Assembly (NCBI GenBank): GCA_948485625.1
Contig: CAOMRW010000014.1
Location: forward strand, 1-47,669
Length of the DNA: 47,669 nucleotides
Source: an uncultured Clostridia bacterium
GTDB lineage: Bacteria; Bacillota; Clostridia; TANB77; CAG-508
Reading direction: 5' to 3'
In this document: piece after piece, positions 17,943 through 25,757 of the stretch
Layout of the letters: each line of letters begins with the position of its first letter
How positions within the stretch are numbered: the first letter of the stretch is position 1
Made by a program: the position numbers and the translations under genes
The notes under the pieces: generated by a model
Told to the model about the DNA's origin: nothing
The model's database searches: none
What the model saw: only the letters and a program-made list of their open reading frames with translations

Positions 17943-19245
17943 TTATATCAATTTTAATAATTCATTTATATGATATAATGGAATATTTTTAATCCATTCT
18001 TGTTCTCTATAATCTGACATAGATGTCCTTATGCAATTCTTATTATTATATTTTTCATAAAAAGCTTTTAAACTTTTAGCTTGTAAATTTTCTTCTGCTT
18101 TTACTTCAATTGGTATAATTTTATTTTCACTTTGTATAATGAAATCAATTTCTGCTTTTGATTTTTCTGCTGACCAATAAAATATAGAAATATCTTTCAT
18201 ACTCTTCAATTGTTGTAACACAAACTGTTCTGTAAGTGCTCCTTTAAATTCTGTAAATATATTATCTTTTTCTAATAAAGTTTTTTCATCTAATCCAGAC
18301 ATCGCTCCTAATAATCCTGTATCTAATATAAACAATTTAAATGAATTAAAATCTTGATATGCTGCAAGTGGTATATTAGGCTTTGAAATTCTTGAAATAC
18401 TATACACCAAACCACAATCTATTAACCACATCATTGCTAATTCAAATTCTCGTGCTCTTGCACCTTCTCTTAATAATCCATATATAAATTTCTTATTCTC
18501 TTTTGACAATTGTGATGGTATATTATTCCAAATCATCCTCAATTTAGGAACAATATCATTTGGTGCATGTTTAGAAAAATCTTGTTCATACGAATATAAT
18601 ATTTTGTTTTGAATTTCTCTAACTTGTTTATAATCCCTATTTTCAACAAAATTATATACGACTTCTGGCATTCCACCTATAAAATAGTATTGTTTTAATG
18701 TTTCAATATATTTAGTCTTAAATACTTTTATTAATTCGAAATCTTGCTTTTCTAATAATTCTAATAATTTATCTTCTCCTATTGCCTTTAAATATTCTTT
18801 GTAATTTAATGGATATAAATCTAAAAATTGCACTTTACCTACTGGAAATGATGTCCCTTTATGTAATGCTACTCCGTAACAAAGAACCTGCTGCTATAAT
18901 ATCATATTCTGGTGCTTCTTCTTGAAAATATTTTAATGCTGTTAATGCTCTTGGAACTTCTTGAATTTCATCAAATATTATTAAAGTATTTTTAGGTTCT
19001 ATTTTTACTCCTGTCTCAATTTGAAGTCCTTCTATTATTTTTGATGGTACTAAATCATTTTTAAAAAGTTCCTCCATTCTAGAATTATTATCAAAATGAA
19101 TATATGCTACATTTTTATAATTTGTTTTTCCAAATTCTTTCATTAACCATGTCTTTCCTACTTGCCTTGCTCCTCTAATTATTAATGGTTGTTTATTTTT
19201 AGAATTTTTCCAATTTATTAAATCTTCTATTTTCTCTCTATACAA
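17943..19245 (-). pseudogene. AAA_14/DUF4143 ATPase, broken by a one-base insertion
   Basis: The N-terminal half has Walker A 'GARQVGKTWLMKEFG' and Walker B 'LIIFDEIQEV'. It stops at 18859 after 'AGSLL'. Removing one base at about 18876 (minus strand TTA-C-GGA becomes TTA GGA) restores the canonical continuation GVALHKGTSFPVGKVQF. The C-terminal half, open from 18833 to 17943, carries the DUF4143 domain with 'GALTEQFVLQQLK' and 'EIDFIIQSENKIIPIEVKAE', a PD-(D/E)xK-like end. The family is widespread and functionally obscure. The start is probably TTG at 19245, because AGGAAGG lies at the right distance; the GTG at 19254 overlaps that site. It could be a real mutation, a sequencing error or a frameshift signal: see findings. 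Confidence 0.85.
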
Positions 19246-19272
19246 ACTAATCACCTTCCTAATATATCATAT

Positions 19273-19313
19273 ATTATAGTATAAAAAATCACAAAAGTCA
19301 AACGACTTTTGTG
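19273..19313 (-). promoter_or_regulatory. Fused terminator-promoter ahead of the AAA_14 gene
   Basis: A hairpin with arms CACAAAAGTC (19290-19299) and GACTTTTGTG (19304-19313) is followed by ATTTTTTATA on the minus strand, ending the HepT transcript. Its 3' arm supplies the -35 TTGACT (complement of 19296-19301). After 17 bases comes TATAAT (complement of 19273-19278), about 28 bases before the likely TTG start. Confidence 0.65.
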
Positions 19314-19364
19314 TTGTTGTGCCATTTTTTCGAACGACTTTTGTGAGAATATGCCATTTTTTCA
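19301..19364. repeat. Two tandem 32-base imperfect repeats
   Basis: AACGACTTTTGTG begins at 19301 and again at 19333. Each copy also carries GCCATTTTTTC near its end; the middle differs. Two units only, between the toxin gene and the ATPase gene. Confidence 0.6.
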
Positions 19365-19390
19365 AATCACTTTATTATACAAATCAAATA

Positions 19391-19804
19391 TTATCGTTTT
19401 AGATTAATCATTCCTCTTACAAATTCTTTTATATCAACTAAATGATTTTCTATAACATCTTTTAGTATTTCTTCATCAATTTCCTTATATTCATGTATAG
19501 CTATATTTCTAAATCCTATCATACCTTTCATTTTTCTACACATATCATCTGAAATTAATTTATTCTCATACAATTTTTCAAAAGCTTCTTTCTTAGTTTG
19601 AGGTATTCCTAGTTTTCTAGTAGAAACTATATACATTGCGACATCTGTAGCCATTTCACATGCTCTTTGTAAATTCAATACAATAGCATCCATTTTTCTA
19701 TAATCTTCTAAGTTTTTTTGATTTTCCTCATATTCTTCATTTATTCTATTTATACATCTTTCAATACTTTCATATTTATTTATTAATACTGCTTCATTTT
19801 CCAT
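19391..19804 (-). CDS. hepT: HepT-type toxin (DUF86, HEPN RNase fold)
   Basis: 137 residues from the chosen start. All-helical HEPN protein with the RX4HXY active-site motif RNIAIHEY at about residues 99-106. HepT toxins cleave RNA, including tRNA, and are silenced by AMPylation of the Tyr in this motif by MntA. The start at 19804 is chosen because GGAGGAGA lies five bases ahead; the longer reading from 19819 has no such site. It overlaps the 3' end of the antitoxin gene by 11 bases, the tight coupling usual for this module. Confidence 0.85.
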   Translation of the reverse strand: MENEAVLINKYESIERCINRINEEYEENQKNLEDYRKMDAIVLNLQRACEMATDVAMYIVSTRKLGIPQTKKEAFEKLYENKLISDDMCRKMKGMIGFRNIAIHEYKEIDEEILKDVIENHLVDIKEFVRGMINLKR

Positions 19805-20186
19805 ATATGTCTCCTCCATTTTTTATATTATTTATAATATCTTGTCTACTTTCATTCAGTTCTAAAAACTCTCGATACATATCTAATTTATAAAACTCAA
19901 ATTGTAGTTCATCTTTACAATATAACGTTTTTCCATTAATTAATATTTCATATCTAAAAGTATCACCGATTTCATCTAAATTAATTAAATCTATCTCCTT
20001 ATTAAGCTCATCTGCCAATATATTTGATAATCTATATAAATCTTTTTTGTCTATTTCTTTTTTTACCTTTATTGCAATATCAATATCACTTTCACTATTT
20101 TGCGTACCTCTAGCATAACTACCAAATAACACTATAGCTTCACATTCTAATTCATTTAATAAATTTTCTACTATTTTCTCTTCCAT
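19794..20186 (-). CDS. mntA: MntA-type minimal nucleotidyltransferase antitoxin
   Basis: 130 residues. The nucleotidyltransferase signature is GSYARGTQNSESDID: Gly22-Ser23, ten residues, then Asp34-x-Asp36, the GSX10DXD motif of MntA antitoxins. These neutralise HepT by transferring AMP groups to it. 'YRLSNILADELNKEIDLINL' follows, typical of the family. The gene has its own promoter with near-perfect -35 and -10 boxes, and GAGAGGAGAAATCC before the ATG. The antitoxin-first order with an 11-base overlap fits translational coupling. Confidence 0.87.
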   Translation of the reverse strand: MEEKIVENLLNELECEAIVLFGSYARGTQNSESDIDIAIKVKKEIDKKDLYRLSNILADELNKEIDLINLDEIGDTFRYEILINGKTLYCKDELQFEFYKLDMYREFLELNESRQDIINNIKNGGDIYGK

Positions 20187-20215
20187 AGGATTTCTCCTCT
20201 CTTTAATACATTACT

Positions 20216-20244
20216 ATTATAGTTGATACAAACAAAAAAGTCAA
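20216..20244 (-). promoter_or_regulatory. Promoter of mntA-hepT, inside the galE terminator
   Basis: TTGACT (complement of 20239-20244), exactly 17 bases, TATAAT (complement of 20216-20221). The -35 box is the 3' arm of the galE terminator hairpin. Confidence 0.8.
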
Positions 20245-20259
20245 ACTATTTAGTCTGAC
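20240..20259 (-). terminator. galE terminator overlapping its stop codon
   Basis: Minus-strand arms GTCAGAC and GTTTGAC (one G-T pair; 20253-20259 with 20240-20246) enclose TAAATA, which contains the galE TAG. They are followed by TTTTTTGTTTG. Confidence 0.7.
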
Positions 20260-21256
20260 CTTTTTCCATATAATTCCAGCTATCTCTACACATATCCTCT
20301 AAATTCTTTTCAGCAAACCATCCTAGTTCTTCTCTAGCTTTAGATGGATCTGCATAGCATATTGCAATATCTCCATCTCTTCTAGGAGCTATTTTATAAG
20401 CAACTTGCTTTCCTGTTGATTTTTCAAATGCATTTACCATATCTAAAACACTATATCCTTTTCCTGTTCCTAAATTATAAATATATAATCCTTGATTTTC
20501 TTTTTCTAACTTTTCTAATGCTTTTATATGTCCTTTTGCTAAATCAACAACATGTATATAATCTCTTACTCCTGTTCCATCAGGTGTGTTATAATCATTT
20601 CCAAAAACAGATAGCTCTTTTAAAGTTCCATTTGCTACCCTTGCTATATATGGCATTAAGTTATTTGGTACTCCTTGTGGTTCTTCTCCTATTAATCCAC
20701 TTTCATGTGCTCCAACTGGATTGAAATATCTTAATATACATATATCCCATGTATTATCTGATTTATAAACATCTTTTAATATTTGTTCTATAAATAATTT
20801 TGTTGTTCCATATGGATTTGTTGTTCCTCCTGTTGGTGTTTCCTCTGTTATTGGCATTTTTTCTGGTTCACCATATACTGTAGCTGATGAACTAAATATA
20901 AATTTTTTACATCCATACTTTTTCATTGTCTCTAATACTACAAGTGCTCCTGATATATTATTTGTGTAGTATTCTATCGGTTTTTGTACTGATTCTCCAA
21001 CTGCTTTAAATCCAGCAAAGTTCATTACTGCTTCTATTTGGTTTTCTTCAAATACTTTCTCAAGTTTTTCTTTATCCAAATAATCCATTTCATAAAATTT
21101 AAAATCTTTTCCTGTTATTTCTTTTATTGCCTCTAATGCTTTTGGTGTACTATTTGAAAAATTATCTACTATAACTATATCTCTTCCAGCTTTTAATAAT
21201 TCTACTGCTGTATGACTTCCTATAAATCCAGCTCCTCCTGGTAATAATATTGCCAT
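20246..21256 (-). CDS. galE: UDP-glucose 4-epimerase
   Basis: 336 residues. NAD-dependent interconversion of UDP-glucose and UDP-galactose. The Rossmann motif GGAGFIGSH begins at residue 7. The catalytic Ser of 'FSSSATVYG' (about 121-129) and Tyr149-X3-Lys153 in NPYGTTK are present. Later come 'YFNPVGAHESGLIGE' and 'RRDGDIAICYADPSKAREELGW', typical of GalE. The start at 21256 is chosen because GGAGG lies six bases upstream; the ORF is open for nine more codons. It is expressed alone from a strong promoter. Confidence 0.95.
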   Translation of the reverse strand: MAILLPGGAGFIGSHTAVELLKAGRDIVIVDNFSNSTPKALEAIKEITGKDFKFYEMDYLDKEKLEKVFEENQIEAVMNFAGFKAVGESVQKPIEYYTNNISGALVVLETMKKYGCKKFIFSSSATVYGEPEKMPITEETPTGGTTNPYGTTKLFIEQILKDVYKSDNTWDICILRYFNPVGAHESGLIGEEPQGVPNNLMPYIARVANGTLKELSVFGNDYNTPDGTGVRDYIHVVDLAKGHIKALEKLEKENQGLYIYNLGTGKGYSVLDMVNAFEKSTGKQVAYKIAPRRDGDIAICYADPSKAREELGWFAEKNLEDMCRDSWNYMEKGQTK

Positions 21257-21295
21257 AATTTTCCTCCATAATTCATATTTCATTTTTATAAATGC

Positions 21296-21324
21296 ATTAT
21301 ATCAAAGTAATTATAATAGTTCAA
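21296..21324 (-). promoter_or_regulatory. Sigma-A promoter of galE
   Basis: TTGAAC (complement of 21319-21324), 17 bases, TATAAT (complement of 21296-21301), about 40 bases before the ATG. Confidence 0.8.
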
Positions 21325-21355
21325 TATTTTTTATAGATAATAATATAAAAAACTA

Positions 21356-21389
21356 CTGTATAATACATTAAATTTAACATATTATACAG
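21356..21389 (-). terminator. Terminator of the 138-residue gene
   Basis: Ten-base perfect arms CTGTATAATA (21356-21365) and its complement (21380-21389), then TAGTTTTTTATA on the minus strand, just beyond the stop at 21407. Confidence 0.75.
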
Positions 21390-21406
21390 CAATCTTTATA
21401 GGAATT

Positions 21407-21823
21407 CTACATTTTAGCAATCTCATTTTCAATGCTACTTTGCAATTCCTTACATAATTTAGCAAATTGATTTGCATCTAATACTTTGATTATCTTTTCC
21501 ATTTTCCAATCTCGAATATAATCAATTCGCATTTTACATTCTCCTCCATCTGGCCAATCATATGACTCTCCTGGTTTTAAAAATTTCCGATATGAAGTCC
21601 AACCCTCAAAGTTTCTTCCCCATCCATTCGTGTTTTTAATCTTCTCTTTAATTTTTTGTTCAAGAATAAATTCAGCTTCTGAATCATCACATATGCAAGT
21701 CTCCCAAGTAATACAATTTATTAGTTTCCGTACATACTTAGGTTTACTCCACCAATGTGATCTTTCTTTAACTTCTGTGTAACCTTCCATAACAAACTTT
21801 TGAGTTGCTACTACTAATGCCAT
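21407..21823 (-). CDS. Hypothetical protein, 138 residues, atypical codon use
   Basis: Not recognised. Soluble, Trp-rich (HWWSKP, ITWETC, NGWGRNFEGWTSY, YDWPDGG, RDWKME), with a Glu/Lys-rich helix near residues 53-66 and a C-terminal helix. The base composition is less AT-rich than its neighbours. It contains two in-frame CGG arginine codons (YRK and VRK), a codon I find in none of the conserved genes here. That suggests recent acquisition. GGAGGATATGAT precedes the ATG, and a terminator lies directly behind. It sits between galE and the PHP/Nudix pair without overlap, so function cannot be read from context. Confidence 0.6.
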   Translation of the reverse strand: MALVVATQKFVMEGYTEVKERSHWWSKPKYVRKLINCITWETCICDDSEAEFILEQKIKEKIKNTNGWGRNFEGWTSYRKFLKPGESYDWPDGGECKMRIDYIRDWKMEKIIKVLDANQFAKLCKELQSSIENEIAKM

Positions 21824-21984
21824 ATCATATCCTCCATTTTCTTATATTGTATATTATAATAAATTTAAAATACTATACATTAAATTATAAAAGATTATAT
21901 TAATACTAAATTATATCGTATTTACATAATTTTGTCAATTAATAAGATAGTAAACATTAAAAAGTTATATATTAAAAATATCTT

Positions 21985-22887
21985 TTATTTATATAAATAT
22001 TCTCCTCTAATCCATTCTTTTACTATATTACTATCTATTTTTAAATTATTATTTATTCCTGTTCCTATTTTTATATCTGGTTTAATTTTCCCATGATAAT
22101 CGCTTCCTCCAGACATATATAACCCATTTTCTTTACAGTAGCTTATCAAAAATTCACTCTGATCTTTTGTAAATTTAGGATAATAACATTCAAATCCATC
22201 TATTTTTGTTTTATATTGTTTTGTTAAACTTTCAAATATTTTTTGCGAATTATCTCCATACATATATATATGTGGTATAAAAACCAATCCTCCTGCTTTG
22301 TTTATTAATTCTATCACTCTATCCATTGTAGGTATTGTTTTAGAGTTATCTATATAAAATAAACTATCTTTATTACACATTTCTCTTCTATAAAAAACTA
22401 GAGAATTTTCCCAAGAATCATCACAAGTAAAAAACTTTCTATTATTTAAATTTTCTACTATTCTTTTATGAATGTAATCACTTGCATATATATATTCCTT
22501 TGAATTATATTCTTTTAAAAACTTATCACTTCCCTGTATTTTTAAACTCTGACAAATTTTTACTAATTCTCTTAATTCAATTTCGTTTTTTTGTTCCATT
22601 GTAATATACATTTGAGGAACTTCTTTATTTATTATTTTATAATCAACCCCATATCCTAATAGTTCTATTTCTATTCCTTCTACGATTGTTTTTAATTCTA
22701 CTCCCACTATTATATTTTGGGAATAATATTTATTTATATCTATATTCTCTAACTCTTCATAAGCCTTACAATTGTTATGATCTGTTATTGATATATATTC
22801 CAATCCTATTCTTTCTGCTTCTTTTAAAACATCGATTACATTTTCAGAGCCATCAGAACATTTTGTATGAAGATGTATGTCAATCAT
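21985..22887 (-). CDS. PHP-domain phosphoesterase
   Basis: 300 residues. The PHP metal-binding motifs are all present: HLHTKCSDGS at residues 4-13, ITDHNN, a Glu in 'GVELKTI', His in 'FIPHIYMYG', and 'GGSDYHG' near the end. Stand-alone PHP proteins hydrolyse phosphate esters or 3',5'-nucleotides, the YciV/RNase AM type among them; the substrate here is unknown. The start at 22887 is chosen because GAGGAGAG is five bases before it. The ATG falls one base after the Nudix stop codon, so the two genes are translationally coupled and may act on related nucleotides. Confidence 0.8.
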   Translation of the reverse strand: MIDIHLHTKCSDGSENVIDVLKEAERIGLEYISITDHNNCKAYEELENIDINKYYSQNIIVGVELKTIVEGIEIELLGYGVDYKIINKEVPQMYITMEQKNEIELRELVKICQSLKIQGSDKFLKEYNSKEYIYASDYIHKRIVENLNNRKFFTCDDSWENSLVFYRREMCNKDSLFYIDNSKTIPTMDRVIELINKAGGLVFIPHIYMYGDNSQKIFESLTKQYKTKIDGFECYYPKFTKDQSEFLISYCKENGLYMSGGSDYHGKIKPDIKIGTGINNNLKIDSNIVKEWIRGEYLYK

Positions 22888-22888
22888 T

Positions 22889-23440
22889 TTATCTCTCCTC
22901 GTTTTCATATTCTTTTTCATTTTCTTTTACTTTTTTAAACTCTTCTAAAGCTATTAATATTTCTCTATCAAAATTAAATCTTTTCTTATTATCTGTTTTA
23001 TTTGTTTCTACTAAATATGGTATTACTGATAAATTCATAAATTCTATTGTTTGTTTTTGCTCTTTCTCACTTTCTGTTAATTTTTTATTATTATCATTTA
23101 TATCTTCATTTGTATATACTATATAAAATTTTGTATTGGTTATTCTATTAATATCTCTTTTTTCTTTCCTATCATAATAGTTTTTATCATAAGTCTCTAC
23201 TTCTAAATAAGGCTCTATATCTTCTATATTTATTTCTATTCCCGCTTCTTCTTTTATTTCTCTTTTTAAAGTTTCTATTTCTGTTTCGCTTTCGTCTATT
23301 CCTCCTCCTGGTAACATATATAATCCTGCATACTTAACAATTAAACACTTTCCCTCTTTATTTATAACTACTGCTCTTACTTTATTTACAGATTTCTCAT
23401 ATGTTATATCTTCTTCATAATCATATACTATTTTTTTCAA
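22889..23440 (-). CDS. Nudix hydrolase
   Basis: 183 residues. A complete Nudix box GX5EX7REUXEEXGU begins with 'GGIDESETEIE' and ends REIKEEAGI, at about residues 46-68. Nudix enzymes cleave nucleoside diphosphates linked to another group; the substrate cannot be read from the box. The C-terminal 40 residues are charged and may be a disordered tail. The start is TTG at 23440, supported by AAAGGAGG eight bases upstream. It is first in a two-gene operon with the PHP protein. Confidence 0.85.
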   Translation of the reverse strand: MKKIVYDYEEDITYEKSVNKVRAVVINKEGKCLIVKYAGLYMLPGGGIDESETEIETLKREIKEEAGIEINIEDIEPYLEVETYDKNYYDRKEKRDINRITNTKFYIVYTNEDINDNNKKLTESEKEQKQTIEFMNLSVIPYLVETNKTDNKKRFNFDREILIALEEFKKVKENEKEYENEER

Positions 23441-23466
23441 ATCTATTACCTCCTTTAAATAAGTTT

Positions 23467-23495
23467 ATTATATCAATTTTTCTAATCTTTTTCAA
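23467..23495 (-). promoter_or_regulatory. Sigma-A promoter of the Nudix-PHP operon
   Basis: TTGAAA (complement of 23490-23495), 17 bases, TATAAT (complement of 23467-23472), with the RBS starting about 15 bases further on. Confidence 0.85.
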
Positions 23496-23577
23496 CAAAA
23501 TATTTACTTTTATAACATAAAATGTTATACTATTATGGTAACTATTATAATATTTTATAAAAGGAGGTATAGCAAAT

Positions 23578-24195
23578 ATGTCAAACACAAAATATCCTTT
23601 TATGGTAGAATTTATTGGCTCCCCTGAAGCTGGTAAAACTACTTGTATTAAAACAATTCTTAACCGTTTTTCCAAAGAAAAAGGGTTATCTGTTCAGTAC
23701 ATTCAGGAATCTGCTGAACTTGTACGTAATAGTAATATTCCAAGAGGTCATTTTGAAGCTCATCTTTCTATGAGACTTAAAACAATTGATAAAATCATTA
23801 ATTCTAAATATGGAAATTTTGATTTAGTATTAATTGATAGAGGCTTATTAGATGGAATATTTTATACTACAAAATTCATGTTAGATAATCCTGACAATTA
23901 TACTGAATGCCAAAGATTAATTGAATTATTGGATTGTTTAAAAACAAGTCTAACTCCAAATTTATTATTTATTTTTAAAGTAACTCCTGAAATTTCTATT
24001 GAAAGAAAAGGACATGAAGGGCATTTGGTGACTTTATCTTTTTGTAAGAATTTCAATATTTTACTTGATTCCTTTAAGAAAAGTATAACTTCCCCAAATT
24101 TCTTAATTGATACAACCACCCTTTCAAAAGAAGAAGTTTCAGATACTGTCTACTCTTTAATACTTAATGAATTTGAAAAAACACGGAGAATTTAA
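23578..24195 (+). CDS. P-loop kinase-like ATPase
   Basis: 205 residues. The Walker A motif GSPEAGKTT lies at about residues 14-22. 'FDLVLIDRGLLDG' near 81-93 looks like the DR(S/G) segment of deoxynucleoside and thymidylate kinases, and 'VTPEISIERKGHEGH' resembles a lid region. It probably phosphorylates a small substrate, or is an uncharacterised AAA-type ATPase; I cannot choose. AAAAGGAGG precedes the ATG. The 3' end overlaps the convergent cysS ORF by 39 bases, and its stop codon lies in the loop of a terminator hairpin. It has one in-frame CGG codon, four codons before the stop. Confidence 0.7.
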   Translation: MSNTKYPFMVEFIGSPEAGKTTCIKTILNRFSKEKGLSVQYIQESAELVRNSNIPRGHFEAHLSMRLKTIDKIINSKYGNFDLVLIDRGLLDGIFYTTKFMLDNPDNYTECQRLIELLDCLKTSLTPNLLFIFKVTPEISIERKGHEGHLVTLSFCKNFNILLDSFKKSITSPNFLIDTTTLSKEEVSDTVYSLILNEFEKTRRI

Positions 24196-25599
24196 TTTTC
24201 TCCGTGTTTTTTTAGAAATTTCCATCCCTTGCTTTGTATCTTTAACACTATATCCTTTTTCTAAAATTAAATCTCTAAGTTCATCAGATTTAGTCCAATC
24301 CTTATTTTCTCTTGCGATTTTTCTTTCTTCTACTAAATCTAAAATTTCTTGTGGAATCTCTTCTTTTTCTGAATTTACTTCATCTATTTTTATTCCCAAA
24401 ACTGTATCAAATTTTACAAGCAATTTTGCTACTTTTGGATTTTTCTTTTCAAATCTAGCTACTTCCCAAACAAAACTCATAGCAAGTGGCATATTTAAAT
24501 CGTCATTTATAGCCTTATGAAAATTTTCTTCGATTTGATTTAACTTTTCCACATCCTCATTATTTAATTCATCTTTACCATTTAAATTTACTTGATAACT
24601 ATTACGCAATCTCTCCAAAGATTTTGCTGAAGCCTCTATTCCTTCCCATGTAAAATTCAATTTATTTCTATAATGGCATGAATAACTAAATAATTTATAA
24701 ACAATTGGATCATATCCTTTTTCTTTTAAATCTTTTATTAAATAAACATTTCCTAAAGATTTTGACATCTTTCCACCATTTATTAATAAATATTCACCAT
24801 GCATCCAATAATTTGCTGGCATTTTACCACATCTACCTTTACTTTGAGCAATTTCATTTTCATGATGTGTTGGTATCAAATCAATTCCACCAGTATGTAT
24901 ATCAAACTGTTCACCTAAATATTTTTGTCCCATTGCTGAGCATTCTATGTGCCAACCTGGATAACTTTGTCCCCAAGGGCTATCCCATTTCATCAAATGA
25001 TTTTCTGGTGCTTTTATCCAAAGTGCAAAATCATATGGATTTCTCTTTTCTGTATCTACATTTACTCTTGCACCTGCTTTTTGATTTTCTAAATCTAAAT
25101 TTGATAATATTGGATATTTATCTAATTTAGAAATATCAAAATATATAGCTGTTGATGTTTCATAGGCATATCCCTTTTCTACTAGTTTTTCAACATATTC
25201 TAACATTTCTTTTATATGTTCAGTTGCTTTACATACAATTTCTGGAATTTCTATATTTAATGATTGTAAATCATCAAAAAATAACTTAGTATAATGTTCA
25301 GCTATTTGTAATGGAGTTTTATGTTCCTCTCTAGCTGATTTTAACATTTTATCTTCACCATCATCACCATCAGATACTAAATGACCCACATCTGTAATAT
25401 TCATTGCATGTTTTATTTCATATCCATTATATTTAAGTACTCTTCTTAAAACATCTTGAAATATATTTGTTCTCATATTCCCTATAGTAGCATCCTTATA
25501 TACGGTTGGACCACATGAGTATATTTTTATTTCATCAGAATTTATTGGGTTAAATTTATCTTTTCTTTTTGTTAATGTATTATAAAAATATATATCCAT
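24157..25599 (-). CDS. cysS: Cysteinyl-tRNA synthetase
   Basis: 480 residues. Class I synthetase charging tRNA-Cys. Zinc ligands are visible: Cys29 in 'SCGPTVY', Cys in 'WHIECSAMG', and the His/Glu of 'THHENEIAQS'. KMSKSLGN is intact. The HIGH-type motif, usually HIGN, reads TIGN at 38-41. 'NITDVGHLVSDGDDGEDKM' follows as usual. The family C-terminus normally ends near 'DTKQGMEIS'. Here the ORF runs about 16 codons further, through a terminator hairpin and into the last codons of the opposite gene, so the tail (RRKLNSPCFFKFIKY) is probably non-native. Confidence 0.95.
   Translation of the reverse strand: MDIYFYNTLTKRKDKFNPINSDEIKIYSCGPTVYKDATIGNMRTNIFQDVLRRVLKYNGYEIKHAMNITDVGHLVSDGDDGEDKMLKSAREEHKTPLQIAEHYTKLFFDDLQSLNIEIPEIVCKATEHIKEMLEYVEKLVEKGYAYETSTAIYFDISKLDKYPILSNLDLENQKAGARVNVDTEKRNPYDFALWIKAPENHLMKWDSPWGQSYPGWHIECSAMGQKYLGEQFDIHTGGIDLIPTHHENEIAQSKGRCGKMPANYWMHGEYLLINGGKMSKSLGNVYLIKDLKEKGYDPIVYKLFSYSCHYRNKLNFTWEGIEASAKSLERLRNSYQVNLNGKDELNNEDVEKLNQIEENFHKAINDDLNMPLAMSFVWEVARFEKKNPKVAKLLVKFDTVLGIKIDEVNSEKEEIPQEILDLVEERKIARENKDWTKSDELRDLILEKGYSVKDTKQGMEISKKTRRKLNSPCFFKFIKY
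24176..24212. terminator. Bidirectional terminator inside two overlapping ORF ends
   Basis: Fifteen-base perfect arms (24176-24190 and 24198-24212; core ACACGGAGAA) with a 7-base loop and A/T runs on both sides. The plus-strand kinase stop codon is in the loop, and the cysS ORF reads straight through the hairpin. Confidence 0.85.
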
Positions 25600-25672
25600 A
25601 TTAGTACAAATCCTTTCTATTAGTATAATCTTATTACACCAAACTCAAAACTTTTTGCTATTAAAAATATAA

Positions 25673-25747
25673 ACAAAAGAGTCTTATAATTTTGTCATTC
25701 ATGCTAATTTTTTACATATTATGACTCTATAAATAAGACACTTTTGT
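25673..25747. repeat. Inverted repeat between cysS and the PBP gene
   Basis: Fifteen-base arms with one mismatch (25673-25687 and 25733-25747, ACAAAAGA/TGTCTTAT type) enclose a shorter inner pairing GTCAT/ATGAC. It begins 11 bases after the PBP stop codon and probably ends that transcript, although the T-run is short. Confidence 0.5.
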
Positions 25748-25757
25748 ATTAAATAGC

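Noticed and set aside
17943..18833. DUF4143 part as an independent gene starting at 18833
   Set aside because: No RBS there, and the family sequence continues upstream in the other frame up to Walker A; treated as the second half of one broken gene.
19301..19364. Possible CRISPR remnant (two 32-base repeats)
   Set aside because: The two copies abut directly with no spacer, and no cas genes are present; simple tandem duplication.
23421..23675. Minus-strand ORF of 84 codons overlapping the Nudix start and the P-loop gene
   Set aside because: It spans the divergent promoter region and lies antisense to the P-loop gene. It has no RBS and its protein resembles nothing; a shadow frame.
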